NCBI RefSeq assembly: GCF_025154055.1
Contig: NZ_JAOALK010000044.1
Span: 1-61,756, forward strand
Direction of reading: 5' to 3'
Length of the DNA: 61,756 bases
From: Aquibacillus koreensis
GTDB lineage: Bacteria; Bacillota; Bacilli; Bacillales; Amphibacillaceae
Shown here: positions 52,611 to 61,756 of the stretch, in pieces
Layout of the letters: every line of letters begins with the position of its first letter
Position numbering within the stretch: the stretch's first letter is position 1
The notes under the pieces: model-generated
Told to the model about the DNA's origin: nothing
Database searches by the model: none
What the model saw: the letters and a program-made list of their open reading frames with translations, nothing else
Program-made: the position numbers and the translations under genes

Positions 52611-53684
52611 TTAGATATGTCTGTCGATAAATAGTTGCTCCTGAATTCTATTTAGACCATTTTTAATTTTTTCTGCTCTTACCTCTCCAATACCATTTAC
52701 TTTTACAAGACGCTCAGATGGTGCTTTGGCGATTTCGTCTAATGTTCCAAAGTCTTTCACCAAATAGTCAATAATTAACGTTGGAAGCCTTGGAATCTTA
52801 TGCAGAATACGGTAGCCCCTTGGATAGATGATCTCTTCCATATTTGCATTTAGCCCATACCCTAGCAGTTTTACAACCTTGGAATCATCCATTACTTCAA
52901 TCTGTGCAACTTCTTTTACTTTTTTTAATACCTTATGATAATCCATGTCTTCAGGAACACAATAATCTTTAATGAGTAACATCGCTTCATCCTCTATATT
53001 TGACACCAATTCCGTTAATTGAAGTTGAATAAGTCTACCTTCCGTTCCCAATTCATTTACATAGGACAAAATCTCTGATTTTATACGAAGCACCATTTTA
53101 ATTCGATGAATGACTTGAATCACATCCGTAAGTGTCACGGAGTCTTCAAATTCTAATGCGCCTAAATTCGTAATTCCCTGGTCTAATACTAGTTTGTATT
53201 TTTCTAGCGTTTGTAGTGCTTGATTTGCTTTTGTCAGAATAACTCCTATATCCTTGAGTGCATATCGGATATTTCCTTTATAGAGTGTAATCACGTTTCT
53301 TCTTTCAGAGATAGCAATTACTAGATTTCCCGTTTGCTTCGCTACCCTTTCGGCAGTGCGGTGTCGCATCCCGGTTTCTTTCGATGGTATGGATGGATCG
53401 GGTATTAGTTGAACATTGGCAAATAGAATAGACGAGCCATCTCCATTTAGAATGATTGCACCATCCATCTTCGCTAATTCATATAAACTAGCTGAAGAGA
53501 AAGGGGAATGAATTGCAAAACCTCCATCAACAATACTTTCCATATCTGCGTTATAACCAACAACAATTAATCCGCCTGTTTTTGCACGAAGAACATTTTC
53601 TATTCCTGATCGTATTGGCGTGCCAGGGGCGATGAACCTTAACATATCTCCTATGATTGTATATTCTTGTTGCTGCCTTTCCAT
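52611..53684 (-). CDS. disA: DisA, DNA integrity scanning diadenylate cyclase
   Basis: DisA makes cyclic di-AMP and pauses on branched DNA, delaying sporulation when DNA is damaged. The sequence (357 aa) has the catalytic DGA (74-76) and RHR (107-109) motifs in a DAC domain. A helical spine follows, and a C-terminal helix-hairpin-helix DNA-binding domain with [20 protein letters not shown]. Its ATG follows the radA stop directly, so the two are one unit. In B. subtilis RadA and DisA also work together. Confidence 0.97.
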   Translation of the reverse strand: MERQQQEYTIIGDMLRFIAPGTPIRSGIENVLRAKTGGLIVVGYNADMESIVDGGFAIHSPFSSASLYELAKMDGAIILNGDGSSILFANVQLIPDPSIPSKETGMRHRTAERVAKQTGNLVIAISERRNVITLYKGNIRYALKDIGVILTKANQALQTLEKYKLVLDQGITNLGALEFEDSVTLTDVIQVIHRIKMVLRIKSEILSYVNELGTEGRLIQLQLTELVSNIEDEAMLLIKDYCVPEDMDYHKVLKKVKEVAQIEVMDDSKVVKLLGYGLNANMEEIIYPRGYRILHKIPRLPTLIIDYLVKDFGTLDEIAKAPSERLVKVNGIGEVRAEKIKNGLNRIQEQLFIDRHI

Positions 53685-55061
53685 TTATCTTCCTCCTAAA
53701 GCCGCTTTTAGTGCATCATGCACTGTATTCACACCAACTACCTCTATCCCTTCTGGCACCTTCCACCCTTCTATATTTCTCTGTGGAATAATCGCACGTT
53801 TAAAACCGAGCTTTGCCGCTTCTTGTACGCGTTGCTCTATTCGTGAAACTCTCCTGATTTCTCCTGTTAATCCAACTTCTCCAATTAACACATCATCAGG
53901 ATTTGATGGTTCATCTTTAAAGCTAGAGGCAATGCTTATGGCGATAGCTAGATCAATGGCAGGTTCATCTAACTTAACCCCACCTGCGACTTTCACATAG
54001 GCATCTTGGTTCTGAAGTAATAATCCAACTCTTTTTTCTAGCACCGCCATCAAAAGTGGTACGCGGTTGTGGTCAATTCCTGTTGCCATTCTTCTCGGGT
54101 TTCCATAGCTTGTGGGAGAAATAAGGGACTGTATTTCTACTAATACTGGCCTACTTCCTTCCATCGAGGCAACTACAGTCGATCCTGCTGCACCTTGGGA
54201 ACGCTCCTCTAAAAATATTTCTGAAGGATTCATTACCTCACGTAGACCTTCTTCTTTCATTTCAAAAATACCCATTTCGTTTGTACTTCCAAACCTGTTT
54301 TTTACTCCTCGTAAGATTCGAAACGTATGATGACGTTCCCCTTCGAAGTACAAAACAGCGTCCACCATATGTTCTAGTAAGCGTGGACCTGCAATGGAAC
54401 CTTCTTTTGTCACATGCCCAACAATAAAAATTGGAATATTCTTTCCTTTAGCTATGCGCATTAACTCACTTGTACATTCACGAACTTGTGAAACACTTCC
54501 GGGTGCACTTGTGACTTCCTCACGAAAAATCGTTTGAATAGAGTCGATTACAATAAAATCTGGTTCTATCTTTTCTATCTGATTGGAAATTTCGAGCAAA
54601 TTTGTCTCAGCTAAAACAAACAAGCTATCAGCAGTTACCCCTAATCGGTCTGCTCTAAGCTTTGTTTGACGTGTTGATTCTTCCCCCGAGATATACAATA
54701 CTTTTAATTTCTTACTCGCTAATTGGTTAGAAACTTGTAATAAAAGTGTAGATTTCCCGATCCCTGGATCTCCACCTATCAATACTAATGAACCAGCAAC
54801 AATTCCTCCACCTAATACACGGTTAAACTCGGTCATGTTCGTGGTAATACGCGGCTCTTCTTTTGATTGGATACTTGTGATACTTTCAGGCTTTGATTGA
54901 AAAGATTGCGCTGTTCCCATTATATGTCTGGATGATTGCTGTGATGCTACCATTTCTTCCACCATAGTATTCCACTTACTACACCCAGGACATTTTCCCA
55001 TCCATTTGGGTGACTCATAGCCACATTCCTGGCAGACAAAAACTGTTTTCTTTTTCGCCAA
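53685..55061 (-). CDS. radA: RadA, DNA repair/recombination ATPase
   Basis: RadA promotes branch migration in recombination. The sequence (458 aa) has an N-terminal zinc finger (Cys10, 13, 24, 27), a RecA-like core with Walker [11 protein letters not shown] near 96-105 and the RadA-specific KNRFG motif. A Lon-protease-like C-terminal domain follows. It is separated from clpC by a terminator and a repeat element. A candidate ECF-type promoter lies upstream. Confidence 0.97.
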   Translation of the reverse strand: MAKKKTVFVCQECGYESPKWMGKCPGCSKWNTMVEEMVASQQSSRHIMGTAQSFQSKPESITSIQSKEEPRITTNMTEFNRVLGGGIVAGSLVLIGGDPGIGKSTLLLQVSNQLASKKLKVLYISGEESTRQTKLRADRLGVTADSLFVLAETNLLEISNQIEKIEPDFIVIDSIQTIFREEVTSAPGSVSQVRECTSELMRIAKGKNIPIFIVGHVTKEGSIAGPRLLEHMVDAVLYFEGERHHTFRILRGVKNRFGSTNEMGIFEMKEEGLREVMNPSEIFLEERSQGAAGSTVVASMEGSRPVLVEIQSLISPTSYGNPRRMATGIDHNRVPLLMAVLEKRVGLLLQNQDAYVKVAGGVKLDEPAIDLAIAISIASSFKDEPSNPDDVLIGEVGLTGEIRRVSRIEQRVQEAAKLGFKRAIIPQRNIEGWKVPEGIEVVGVNTVHDALKAALGGR

Positions 55062-55091
55062 ACGAATCGCTCCTTACATCTATGTCTATTT

Positions 55092-55120
55092 TATACGAAT
55101 AAAATGACAGACAAGTTACA
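55092..55120 (-). promoter_or_regulatory. candidate ECF-sigma promoter of radA-disA
   Basis: TGTAAC, a 17-bp spacer and CGTATA resemble B. subtilis sigma-M/X/W promoters (about TGAAAC, 16-17 bp, CGTC or CGTA). In B. subtilis this locus has, to my knowledge, a sigma-M input. Here it lies about 30 bp before radA. Confidence 0.5.
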
Positions 55121-55200
55121 CATATCTATCATTTTGTTTAAGTTTTTTACTCTTTTTATGATTTGGCTTATTGCGTGTTTGTTGTAAAATGCGACGTAAC

Positions 55201-55562
55201 TATAGTAGCCGCTAATCTATGTTCGATGTTGGCGGCTATGGGATCCGTTATTTGTCCGAAATCTTCGTTTATATTATTTTAGCGGCTACCAGATCCCTTA
55301 TTTGCCCTGATTTCATTGATTACCTGGGCATTTTGCTAAAATAACGTACTGTATAGCCGCTTAGATTTTAAATCGGCCTAAAACAGGAAAATAAGGTCTC
55401 TCATAGCCGCTCAGAATTCTAAGGAAATCTTGGCGGTCATGAGATCCGTTATTTGCCCTAATTGCATTGATTTCGATAGCATTTTGTTAAAATAGCGTAC
55501 CGTATGACCGCTCAGATTCAATATCGGTCAAAAAGAGGGGAATAAGGTCTCACATAGCCGCT
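55201..55562. repeat. tandem palindromic repeat element between clpC and radA
   Basis: Two imperfect 131-bp modules (55281-55411 and 55431-55561) are arranged head to tail. Each begins with GCGGCTA...GATCCxTTATTTGCCC and ends with the inverted form AATAAGGTCTCxCATAGCCGC, so each can fold on itself. An incomplete third unit lies at 55201-55260. Shared interior stretches such as ATTTTGxTAAAATAxCGTAC show they are copies. The 665-bp gap has no plausible gene. Confidence 0.85.
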
Positions 55563-55665
55563 TGCGTTGTATGAACTCATTATTTTTGCGTTACGACGCA
55601 GTCTATAGAAAAACCGGCATTAAAGTAAAGGTCATGCTTTTCTAGCTCTATCATATCAAAATAGA

Positions 55666-55698
55666 AAAAAATCGAAAGGCAGGACCTTTCGATTTTTA
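55666..55698 (-). terminator. terminator of the ctsR-mcsA-mcsB-clpC operon
   Basis: AAATCGAAAGG and CCTTTCGATTT form an 11-bp stem with a 5-base loop and a T-run, 29 bp after the clpC stop. Confidence 0.92.
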
Positions 55699-55726
55699 AC
55701 GTATTGGAGTCAGTAAAATCTTTTTA

Positions 55727-58156
55727 TTAGGGCGTAGATATAGCAAATTGATCTTCCGCATCAATATCAATTTTGATTTTCTGACCTTTTTTAATCGTTT
55801 CTTTTAAAAGTGATTCAGACAGTAAGTCTTCCACGTTCTTTTGAATGGAACGACGCAACGGTCTCGCTCCATATTCTGGGTCAAAACCTTCATCGGCAAT
55901 TTTCGTGATGGCTTTATCCGACAGTTCGAAATCTATTTCTTGTTCTTTTAATCGTTTCTGTAACTGATCTACCATTAACGTAACGATATCTTTCATATGT
56001 TTTTTTTCAAGTGAATGGAAGACAATTGTTTCATCAATTCTATTTAGAAATTCAGGTCTAAACGCTTTTTTCAATTCACCTATTACCTTAGAGCGCATAC
56101 CTTTGTAGTCTTCTTCTTCGTCACCTAAATTAAAGCCAACATATTTGTTGCTTTTTAGCTCACTTGCACCTACGTTAGAAGTCATAATTAAGATCGTATT
56201 TCTAAAGTCAACCACTCTACCTTTTGAGTCAGTCAATCTACCATCCTCTAGTACTTGTAGCAAGATATTAAATACTTCTGGGTGTGCTTTTTCTACCTCA
56301 TCAAGCAAGATAACAGAATAAGGCTTTCTTCTTACCTTTTCCGTTAATTGGCCACCCTCATCATAACCTACATACCCCGGAGGTGAACCCACTAAACGTG
56401 AAGTAGAATGTTTTTCCATATATTCAGACATATCAATTCGGATCATGGAATCTTCATCACCAAACATAGACTCTGCAAGTGCACGTGCTAATTCTGTTTT
56501 ACCAACACCGGTTGGTCCTAAGAAGATAAATGAACCAATTGGCCTTTTTGGATCTTTTAGTCCTGCTCTTGCACGACGGATTGCTTTTGCTACTGCTTTG
56601 ACAGCTTCGTCTTGACCAATAACTCGATCATGCAAAATATCTTCCATATTTAGTAATCGTTCACTCTCATCCTTGGTTAGGGATGATACTGGTACTCCAG
56701 TCCATGTGGAGACGACGCTTGCGATATCCTCCACTAATACTTCTGAGCTTTCTTGCCCTTGCTTTTCTTTCCACTCGTCTTTTGTTTTTTCTAATTCTTC
56801 TCGTAAGCGTTGTTCACTATCTCTTAGTGAAGCAGCTTTTTCAAATTCCTGACTTTGAACAGCAGCATCTTTTTCTTTCCGTACCTCTTCTAACTTCTGT
56901 TCCAATTCTTTAAGGTTTGGTGGCGCTGTATAAGAACGTAAGCGAACTTTTGAACCCGCCTCATCAATTAAGTCAATTGCCTTATCAGGTAAGAATCGAT
57001 CGGTAATGTATCGATCAGAAAGCTTAGCAGCTGCATCAATGGCATCATCTGTAATGGTTACGCGGTGGTGTGCCTCATAGCGATCTCGGAGTCCTTTTAA
57101 TATTTGAATCGTTTCTTCCATCGTTGGTTCATCTACTTGAATTGGTTGGAATCTACGTTCTAAGGCTGCATCCTTTTCGATATACTTACGGTACTCATCT
57201 AACGTTGTAGCACCTATACATTGCAGTTCACCACGCGCAAGGGACGGCTTTAGTATATTGGATGCATCAATTGCACCCTCTGCTCCACCTGCTCCAATTA
57301 ATGTGTGTAATTCATCGATAAATAAAATGATATTTCCTGCTTGGCGAATTTCCTCCATTACCTTTTTCAGGCGATCTTCAAATTCACCACGATATTTCGT
57401 TCCGGCAACTACCGTACCCATATCTAGTGTCATTACGCGCTTATCACGCAATATTTCAGGAATCTCATTATTAACAATTTGTTGGGCTAACCCTTCTGCT
57501 ACCGCTGTTTTACCAACACCAGGTTCACCAATCAATACAGGATTATTTTTGGTACGACGACTAAGTACTTGAATAACACGCTCGATTTCTTTCTCACGAC
57601 CAATAACAGGATCGATATTACCCTCTTTGGCGATTGCAGTTAAATCTCTAGCCAGTGAATCTAATGTTGGTGTATTAGCTGCTGCTTGACCGCCTCTACC
57701 ATGCTGACCTGCTGTAGACTCATTACTACCCAGTAATTGAAGCACCTGCTGACGTGCTTTATTAAGACTAACTCCAAGGTTGTTTAGTACACGAGCAGCT
57801 ACACCTTCTCCTTCACGAATTAGACCTAATAAAATGTGTTCCGTGCCAACATAAGAATGGCCAAGTTTACGTGCTTCATCCATGGAAAGTTCAATTACTT
57901 TTTTTGCTCGAGGTGTGTAATGAATCGTTTGAGACATCTTTTGTCCCTTACCAATCAACTGTTCTACCTCTTGTTGAATTTTTTCTGTTTCAAGGCCAAG
58001 TGTATTTAATGCTTTTGCTGCAATTCCTTCGCCTTCACTTACTAATCCTAGCAAGATATGTTCCGTTCCAATATTGTTATGTCCAAGTCTAACAGCTTCC
58101 TCTTGCGAAAGTGCTAGAACTTTTTGCGCTCGTTCTGTAAATCTACCAAACATCAT
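55727..58156 (-). CDS. clpC: ClpC, AAA+ unfoldase of the ClpCP protease
   Basis: ClpC unfolds proteins for ClpP and, with adaptors such as MecA and McsB, controls stress and competence. The sequence (809 aa) has two N-terminal Clp-N repeats (1-140), Walker [10 protein letters not shown] in the first AAA+ module and a UVR-like coiled middle domain (about 415-470). The second module has GPTGVGKTE. The ClpP loop is in the expected place. It ends the CtsR operon, with AGGAGG 9 bp before the ATG. Confidence 0.98.
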   Translation of the reverse strand: MMFGRFTERAQKVLALSQEEAVRLGHNNIGTEHILLGLVSEGEGIAAKALNTLGLETEKIQQEVEQLIGKGQKMSQTIHYTPRAKKVIELSMDEARKLGHSYVGTEHILLGLIREGEGVAARVLNNLGVSLNKARQQVLQLLGSNESTAGQHGRGGQAAANTPTLDSLARDLTAIAKEGNIDPVIGREKEIERVIQVLSRRTKNNPVLIGEPGVGKTAVAEGLAQQIVNNEIPEILRDKRVMTLDMGTVVAGTKYRGEFEDRLKKVMEEIRQAGNIILFIDELHTLIGAGGAEGAIDASNILKPSLARGELQCIGATTLDEYRKYIEKDAALERRFQPIQVDEPTMEETIQILKGLRDRYEAHHRVTITDDAIDAAAKLSDRYITDRFLPDKAIDLIDEAGSKVRLRSYTAPPNLKELEQKLEEVRKEKDAAVQSQEFEKAASLRDSEQRLREELEKTKDEWKEKQGQESSEVLVEDIASVVSTWTGVPVSSLTKDESERLLNMEDILHDRVIGQDEAVKAVAKAIRRARAGLKDPKRPIGSFIFLGPTGVGKTELARALAESMFGDEDSMIRIDMSEYMEKHSTSRLVGSPPGYVGYDEGGQLTEKVRRKPYSVILLDEVEKAHPEVFNILLQVLEDGRLTDSKGRVVDFRNTILIMTSNVGASELKSNKYVGFNLGDEEEDYKGMRSKVIGELKKAFRPEFLNRIDETIVFHSLEKKHMKDIVTLMVDQLQKRLKEQEIDFELSDKAITKIADEGFDPEYGARPLRRSIQKNVEDLLSESLLKETIKKGQKIKIDIDAEDQFAISTP

Positions 58157-58169
58157 AAACGCATTCCTC

Positions 58170-59240
58170 CTAATATGAATTTTCTAAGTTTAGTCGTTCT
58201 CTTATTAACGATGCTCTTAGTACATCTCTATCTTGAGGAGATAATGATTCTTTTGCATATTGTTGTAAGAATCCAGGTTGCGTCAATATCATTAACTCAT
58301 TCAATATCGTTCTAGACACATTGGTGATATACCCCATATCAATACCTAACCTAACATCGGATAGGCATTTAGCAGTCTCTTTAGATTCTATGATACGACT
58401 GTGCTCTAATACACCATAAGACCTAAAAATTCTATCTTCCAATTGAACTGCTCGTTGGTCGCCTAACATTTGCCTTGCCTTTCTTTCCTGTTCTATAAGC
58501 TTCTGTACGACACTTTTTAGGTCATTTATAATATCATTTTCCGATCTACCAAGCGTAACTTGGTTCGAAATTTGAAAAATATTGCCCAATGCTTCGCTAC
58601 CTTCGCCGTAAATACCGCGCACTACAAGACCAAGTTGATTAATCGCTGGAATCATGCGGTTAATTTTCTGTGTAATAGCAAGAGCTGGTAAATGCATCAT
58701 AACCGATGCACGGAGACCTGTTCCCACATTGGTTGGACAACTAGTCAAATACCCTCTGTTTTCATCAAATGCAAAATCAATTTTCTCCTCTAACCAATCA
58801 TCCATTTCAAATGCATGTTCTAAGGCTTGTTCTAATTGAAATCCAGGAAAATATAATTGCACACGAAGATGATCTTCTTCATTCACCATGATTGAAACCT
58901 GTTCATTCTCAGAAATTAATACAGCACCTAAATCAGACTTCTCTGCTAGATGAGGACTAATTAAATGTTTCTCTACAAGAACGCGCTTTTCAATTGTTTT
59001 CAAATCAATCATTTTTACAAACTCTAGGTCATGATAGTTTTTAAAGGATTTTTGTTGAAAGTTATTTTTCATCATCGCTAATATTTCTTCCAACTCATCT
59101 TTATTTGCAATAATAGGGAAAGGGATGTCTTCAAAGTTTCTAGCTAGTCGAATCCTACTACTCATTACAATATCACTATCAGGTCCTTCTTCTTTCATCC
59201 ATGGGCTAATTGCCTCATTCATAAACTTCTCTAGCGACAT
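58170..59240 (-). CDS. mcsB: McsB, protein arginine kinase
   Basis: McsB phosphorylates arginines on proteins, marking them for ClpCP, and inactivates CtsR. The ATG at 59240 gives 356 aa; a GTG two codons earlier is too close to the GGAGGGGG site. It contains the phosphagen-kinase-like segments [11 protein letters not shown] and [19 protein letters not shown], whose Cys and adjacent residues form the active site. It overlaps the mcsA stop by one base. Confidence 0.97.
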   Translation of the reverse strand: MSLEKFMNEAISPWMKEEGPDSDIVMSSRIRLARNFEDIPFPIIANKDELEEILAMMKNNFQQKSFKNYHDLEFVKMIDLKTIEKRVLVEKHLISPHLAEKSDLGAVLISENEQVSIMVNEEDHLRVQLYFPGFQLEQALEHAFEMDDWLEEKIDFAFDENRGYLTSCPTNVGTGLRASVMMHLPALAITQKINRMIPAINQLGLVVRGIYGEGSEALGNIFQISNQVTLGRSENDIINDLKSVVQKLIEQERKARQMLGDQRAVQLEDRIFRSYGVLEHSRIIESKETAKCLSDVRLGIDMGYITNVSRTILNELMILTQPGFLQQYAKESLSPQDRDVLRASLIRERLNLENSY

Positions 59241-59788
59241 TACCACTCCCCCTCCCCTTGATCATGGTTTAGGTGTCTTTCGAGCGCTTTAATTTCATCT
59301 CTTGTATGAGCGGCTTTTTCAAACTCCTCATTCTTAATCAGTTGTTGTAGTTCCTTTTTTAAGTCCAGTAGCTGTTTCCTTTGATGTATATCAGTCCCTT
59401 TACGTTTAGGGATTTTACCATCATGTGTCGTGTTTCCACTATGCACTCGTCTAAATATCGGGTTTAACCGATCTGAAAACGTATGATAGCATGATGCACA
59501 TCCAAACTTTCCTACATGCGTAAACTCTTCGTAAGTCATGCCACATTTGCTACACTTCAATGTTTTTTCTGGGGTAAAACTACTTTGCTTTTGTTCATTT
59601 AAAGACGAGGATTCAAAATTAAATAACCCCGAAAGAAGATCGTGCAATGAATAAGCTTCTTCCTCATAAGATACATACCCTTTTTCCTTAGCACACTGTT
59701 CACATACGTGAATCTCTGTTTTATCCCCATTAATTACTTTAGTAAAATGCAATGTAGCTGGACGTTCATGGCATTCTTGACACTCCAT
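59240..59788 (-). CDS. mcsA: McsA, activator of McsB
   Basis: McsA binds metal and activates McsB. The sequence (182 aa) has two zinc-binding units with Cys3, 6, 29, 32 and Cys79, 82, 97, 100, and a C-terminal UVR domain (about 140-175, [20 protein letters not shown]) that contacts ClpC or McsB. It lies between ctsR and mcsB in the usual operon. Confidence 0.96.
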   Translation of the reverse strand: MECQECHERPATLHFTKVINGDKTEIHVCEQCAKEKGYVSYEEEAYSLHDLLSGLFNFESSSLNEQKQSSFTPEKTLKCSKCGMTYEEFTHVGKFGCASCYHTFSDRLNPIFRRVHSGNTTHDGKIPKRKGTDIHQRKQLLDLKKELQQLIKNEEFEKAAHTRDEIKALERHLNHDQGEGEW

Positions 59789-59809
59789 GTTCTAACCTCC
59801 TCACACCAC

Positions 59810-60268
59810 TCAGTATTTTAAAGCAGTTAACATCGCAGTCATAATTCTAGACCTTATTTCATCACGAACAGGTAATTGAAATGCTAAGGTACTTCGATCT
59901 ATAGCACTCACCATTATTCTTGCTTCCCGTTTTGTAATGATTTCTTCCTCTAGCAACCTTTCTAAAATATCTATAGTAGCTTGCTGGGTAACACTAGGTT
60001 GAATCATCTCTATAATTTCATCAATTAATTTTGCCTTATCTTCATTTGTGATCCTAGTAATACGTATATACCCGCCGCCACCACGTTTACTTTCTACTAA
60101 GTATCCTCTTTCAACGGTGAATCTAGTATTAATTACATAATTAATCTGAGAAGGAACGCATTCAAAACGATCAGCAATCTCACTTCTTTTTATTTCAATT
60201 GCTTTATGATTCGTGTTTTGTATGACTTTTTTTAAATACGTTTCGATGACATCTGTTATATTACTCAC
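59810..60268 (-). CDS. ctsR: CtsR, repressor of class III heat-shock genes
   Basis: CtsR represses clpC, clpP, clpE and its own operon through a heptad direct repeat, and is switched off by heat and by McsB. The sequence (152 aa) has a winged HTH with a beta-wing glycine stretch VESKRGGGGYIRITR that grips DNA. GTG is the start, 7 bp after AGGAGG. A perfect CtsR box sits between promoter and gene, so the operon is autoregulated. Confidence 0.96.
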   Translation of the reverse strand: MSNITDVIETYLKKVIQNTNHKAIEIKRSEIADRFECVPSQINYVINTRFTVERGYLVESKRGGGGYIRITRITNEDKAKLIDEIIEMIQPSVTQQATIDILERLLEEEIITKREARIMVSAIDRSTLAFQLPVRDEIRSRIMTAMLTALKY

Positions 60269-60292
60269 TCACCTTCCTCCTCTCTTCTTGAC

Positions 60293-60309
60293 TTTGACTA
60301 TATTTGACT
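60293..60309 (-). promoter_or_regulatory. CtsR operator
   Basis: Read on the minus strand it is AGTCAAA, 3 bp, AGTCAAA, a perfect match to the CtsR heptad repeat (RGTCAAANANRGTCAAA). It lies just downstream of the ctsR promoter, where bound CtsR blocks transcription. A third partial TTGACT follows. Confidence 0.92.
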
Positions 60310-60317
60310 ATACATAT

Positions 60318-60345
60318 ATTATACTCCTCTTAAACGTAGTTGCAA
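60318..60345 (-). promoter_or_regulatory. sigma-A promoter of the ctsR operon
   Basis: TTGCAA, a 16-bp spacer and TATAAT. The CtsR operator starts 8 bp downstream of the -10, overlapping the start-site region. Confidence 0.75.
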
Positions 60346-60438
60346 ATAAATAACTATCTATATTCTTACCTCTGTAAAAAAAAATAAAACCTAAAACCGC
60401 AATATATATTTCGCCAATTGATGACAACGACAAGCCTG

Positions 60439-61137
60439 CTATTGGATTTCAGTAACCTGTATGACATGTTCAATTTTTGAAATATAATCATACAATTGTA
60501 AATCGTCAATATGTGTTCCATTATCCAACTGAATAAGTATATTACGGTTTACACCCGAGTCCTTTTCCACTTCTAACTTCCTTATTTTCGTATCAAACTG
60601 ATCTAACACTTTAAGTAAGTCGCCCATATTCATATCAGGTCCAATTAATATTTGAAATGAAATCTTTCCTCTACCTTTATGGAATCGCAATTCAAATTTG
60701 TTTAAAAAAACCAAGCTTAGTAAAATAACCAATGTTGTAAATAGTGCCTCCCCATACATACCAACACCAACTACTAATCCTAAACCCGCAACTGCCCATA
60801 TTGATGCTGCCGTAGTTAATCCCCGAATGGTCATACCATTTACGATAATTGTACCAGCTCCAAGAAAGCCAATCCCGCTGATTACATAGGAAGGAATCCT
60901 TGCTGGATCAAAACGAACATTATCATAGTTATTGATAAATTCTTCAAATCCATATAAAGATAGAAGCATCATTAAACAAGAGCCTACTCCAACTAAAATA
61001 TGCGTACGGAATCCTGCAGAATGATTTTTAAGCTCGCGTTCAAAACCTATGAGTCCTGATAATACCAGCGCAACAAGAATTCTAGAGGCAATCAGTCTAA
61101 ACTGTTCATCAAAAACATATGTGGTTAAAAAATCCAT
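60439..61137 (-). CDS. MgtC/SapB-family membrane protein
   Basis: This is a 232-residue MgtC/SapB-type protein. The N-terminal 150 residues have four to five membrane helices with family motifs (GLIGFERELKNHSAGFRTHI, GIGFLGAGTII, RGLTTAASIWAVAGLGLVVG). A soluble ACT-like C-terminal domain follows (about 155-232). MgtC relatives are linked to magnesium starvation and membrane ATP balance, but a role here cannot be read from sequence. It sits alone between an rRNA operon and ctsR, and is probably a later neighbour. Confidence 0.85.
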   Translation of the reverse strand: MDFLTTYVFDEQFRLIASRILVALVLSGLIGFERELKNHSAGFRTHILVGVGSCLMMLLSLYGFEEFINNYDNVRFDPARIPSYVISGIGFLGAGTIIVNGMTIRGLTTAASIWAVAGLGLVVGVGMYGEALFTTLVILLSLVFLNKFELRFHKGRGKISFQILIGPDMNMGDLLKVLDQFDTKIRKLEVEKDSGVNRNILIQLDNGTHIDDLQLYDYISKIEHVIQVTEIQ

Positions 61138-61289
61138 TAAAATATCCCCCTATAACAACTATTTTACTATTCCCTATTTAGATAAGTATTAACATCTTAT
61201 ATGTATTATTAATATTTATGAAGAAAAACCAATGATCTTGTTTCATAATTAATTCTATTTTAAAAATGTATAGAGTAACTAAATATTTT

Positions 61290-61319
61290 ATTTTAAACTA
61301 GTGAGAAAGATTTGTACAA
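61290..61319 (-). promoter_or_regulatory. candidate promoter of the MgtC/SapB gene
   Basis: TTGTAC, an 18-bp spacer and TAAAAT lie about 150 bp upstream of the gene. The -35 is weak. The rest of the roughly 345-bp gap between this gene and 5S holds only the 5S terminator and AT-rich sequence. Confidence 0.35.
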
Positions 61320-61441
61320 TAATAGGGAAGGATTAAGGAGGAACCTCATTTAAACGAATGAGTATAGGAGAGAGTGGTAGAATGGTGAACTCTATTGATG
61401 TTTTTAATAACTATTTATACCTCCTTTTCATATAATTACAG

Positions 61442-61477
61442 AAAAACCCTTAAGAAATTTAATTTCTTAAGGGTTTT
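61442..61477 (-). terminator. terminator of the rRNA operon
   Basis: AAAACCCTTAAGAAATT and its perfect complement, separated by a single base, form a 17-bp stem just after 5S rRNA. A T-run ends it on the minus strand. Confidence 0.92.
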
Positions 61478-61482
61478 ATTTT

Positions 61483-61598
61483 GCCTAGCGACGTCCTACT
61501 CTCACAGGGGCAATGCCCCAACTACCATCGGCGCTGAAGAGCTTAACTGCTGTGTTCGGCATGGGAACAGGTGTGACCTCTTCGCTATTGCCACTAGA
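61483..61598 (-). rRNA. rrf: 5S ribosomal RNA
   Basis: The minus strand reads GTGGCAATAGCGAAGAGGTC, CACACCTGTTCCCATGCCGA and GTGAGAGTAGGACGTCGCTA, the conserved features of bacillar 5S rRNA, over about 116 nt. Its ends are set by pairing TCTAGTGGC with GTCGCTAGGC. A terminator follows and the 23S end precedes it. Confidence 0.95.
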
Positions 61599-61672
61599 CC
61601 AATATTCAGGATGTAATACCCTGAAAACTAGATAAGAATTTGAACAAGAAACAAACATGGTTATTAAATTTA

Positions 61673-61756
61673 GTTAAGTCCTCGATCTATTAGTATTCGT
61701 CAGCTGCACGTGTCACCACGCTTCCACCTCGAACCTATCAACCTCATCGTCTCTGA
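61673..61756 (-). rRNA. rrl: 23S ribosomal RNA, 3' end (partial)
   Basis: The minus strand ends with GACGAATACTAATAGATCGA and GGACTTAAC, the conserved 3' tail of 23S rRNA, preceded by GGTTCGAGGTGGAAGCGTGG. The gene runs on past the window edge. The 74-bp spacer to 5S has no tRNA. Confidence 0.95.

Noticed and set aside
61358-61435. 25-codon plus-strand frame near an AGGAGG upstream of the MgtC/SapB gene
   Set aside because: The AGGAGG is 16 bp from the ATG, too far, and the peptide has no recognisable features; I found no supporting promoter.
61599-61672. tRNA gene in the 23S-5S spacer or after 5S
   Set aside because: No cloverleaf, T-arm GTTCGAATC-type segment or CCA end could be found in either interval.

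Overview
The window is one contiguous stretch of a low-GC, spore-forming Bacillaceae chromosome. Gene order matches the classic Bacillus ctsR to pdaB region beside the replication origin. Sporulation genes (sigH, cwlD, gerD, kbaA, pdaB), the McsA/McsB arginine-kinase system, DisA, SalA and a Cys T-box all point to that family. Protein sequences look closest to the Oceanobacillus/Virgibacillus side of Bacillaceae, but genus cannot be fixed from the sequence alone. Almost every gene lies on the minus strand, so the biological order runs from high to low coordinates. Only pdaB and gerD are on the plus strand.

Layout in transcription order: (1) 61.76-61.44 kb, the 3' end of an rRNA operon (23S tail, 5S, terminator). 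(2) 61.1-55.7 kb, an MgtC/SapB-like membrane protein, then the CtsR-controlled stress operon ctsR-mcsA-mcsB-clpC. (3) 55.7-55.1 kb, a gene-free segment with a palindromic repeat element. (4) 55.1-50.0 kb, radA-disA, the PIN-TRAM protein yacL, and ispD-ispF. (5) 50.0-44.3 kb, gltX, a Cys-specific T-box, then cysE-cysS-mrnC-rlmB-rae1. (6) 44.2-42.4 kb, sigH, rpmG, secE, nusG. (7) 42.3-39.5 kb, rplK-rplA and the L10-leader-controlled rplJ-rplL. (8) 39.4-26.0 kb, an RsmC-like methyltransferase, rpoB-rpoC, rplGB, rpsL-rpsG-fusA, tufA. (9) 26.0-25.0 kb, a 52-bp tandem repeat array and the S10 promoters. (10) 25.0-10.0 kb, the S10-spc-alpha superoperon from rpsJ to rplQ, with secY, adk, map, a KOW protein, infA and rpoA inside it. 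(11) 9.7-5.4 kb, the ECF transporter module ecfA1-ecfA2-ecfT, truA, rplM-rpsI. (12) 5.0-0.3 kb, the sporulation/germination genes cwlD, salA, gerD, kbaA, pdaB and a small unknown gene. (13) 0.24-0 kb, tandem promoters and the first bases of the next 16S rRNA gene.

The genes form the core of growth: transcription (rpoA, rpoB, rpoC, nusG, sigH), translation (ribosomal proteins, three factors, two aminoacyl-tRNA synthetases), RNA processing (mrnC, rlmB, rae1, truA), protein export (secY, secE) and protein quality control (clpC, mcsA, mcsB, ctsR). Near-consensus sigma-A promoters with 16-18-bp spacers precede most transcription units. Sigma-E-like promoters precede pdaB and cwlD.

I found no previously undescribed multi-gene system. 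The least explained items are non-coding: a 52-bp tandem element with a conserved 32-bp tail at two loci, both just past operon terminators; a tandem 131-bp palindromic element between clpC and radA; inverted repeats overlapping three promoters; and twin putative L1 operators. In the proteins, the clearest oddity is a PdaB whose catalytic-motif Asp is Asn.
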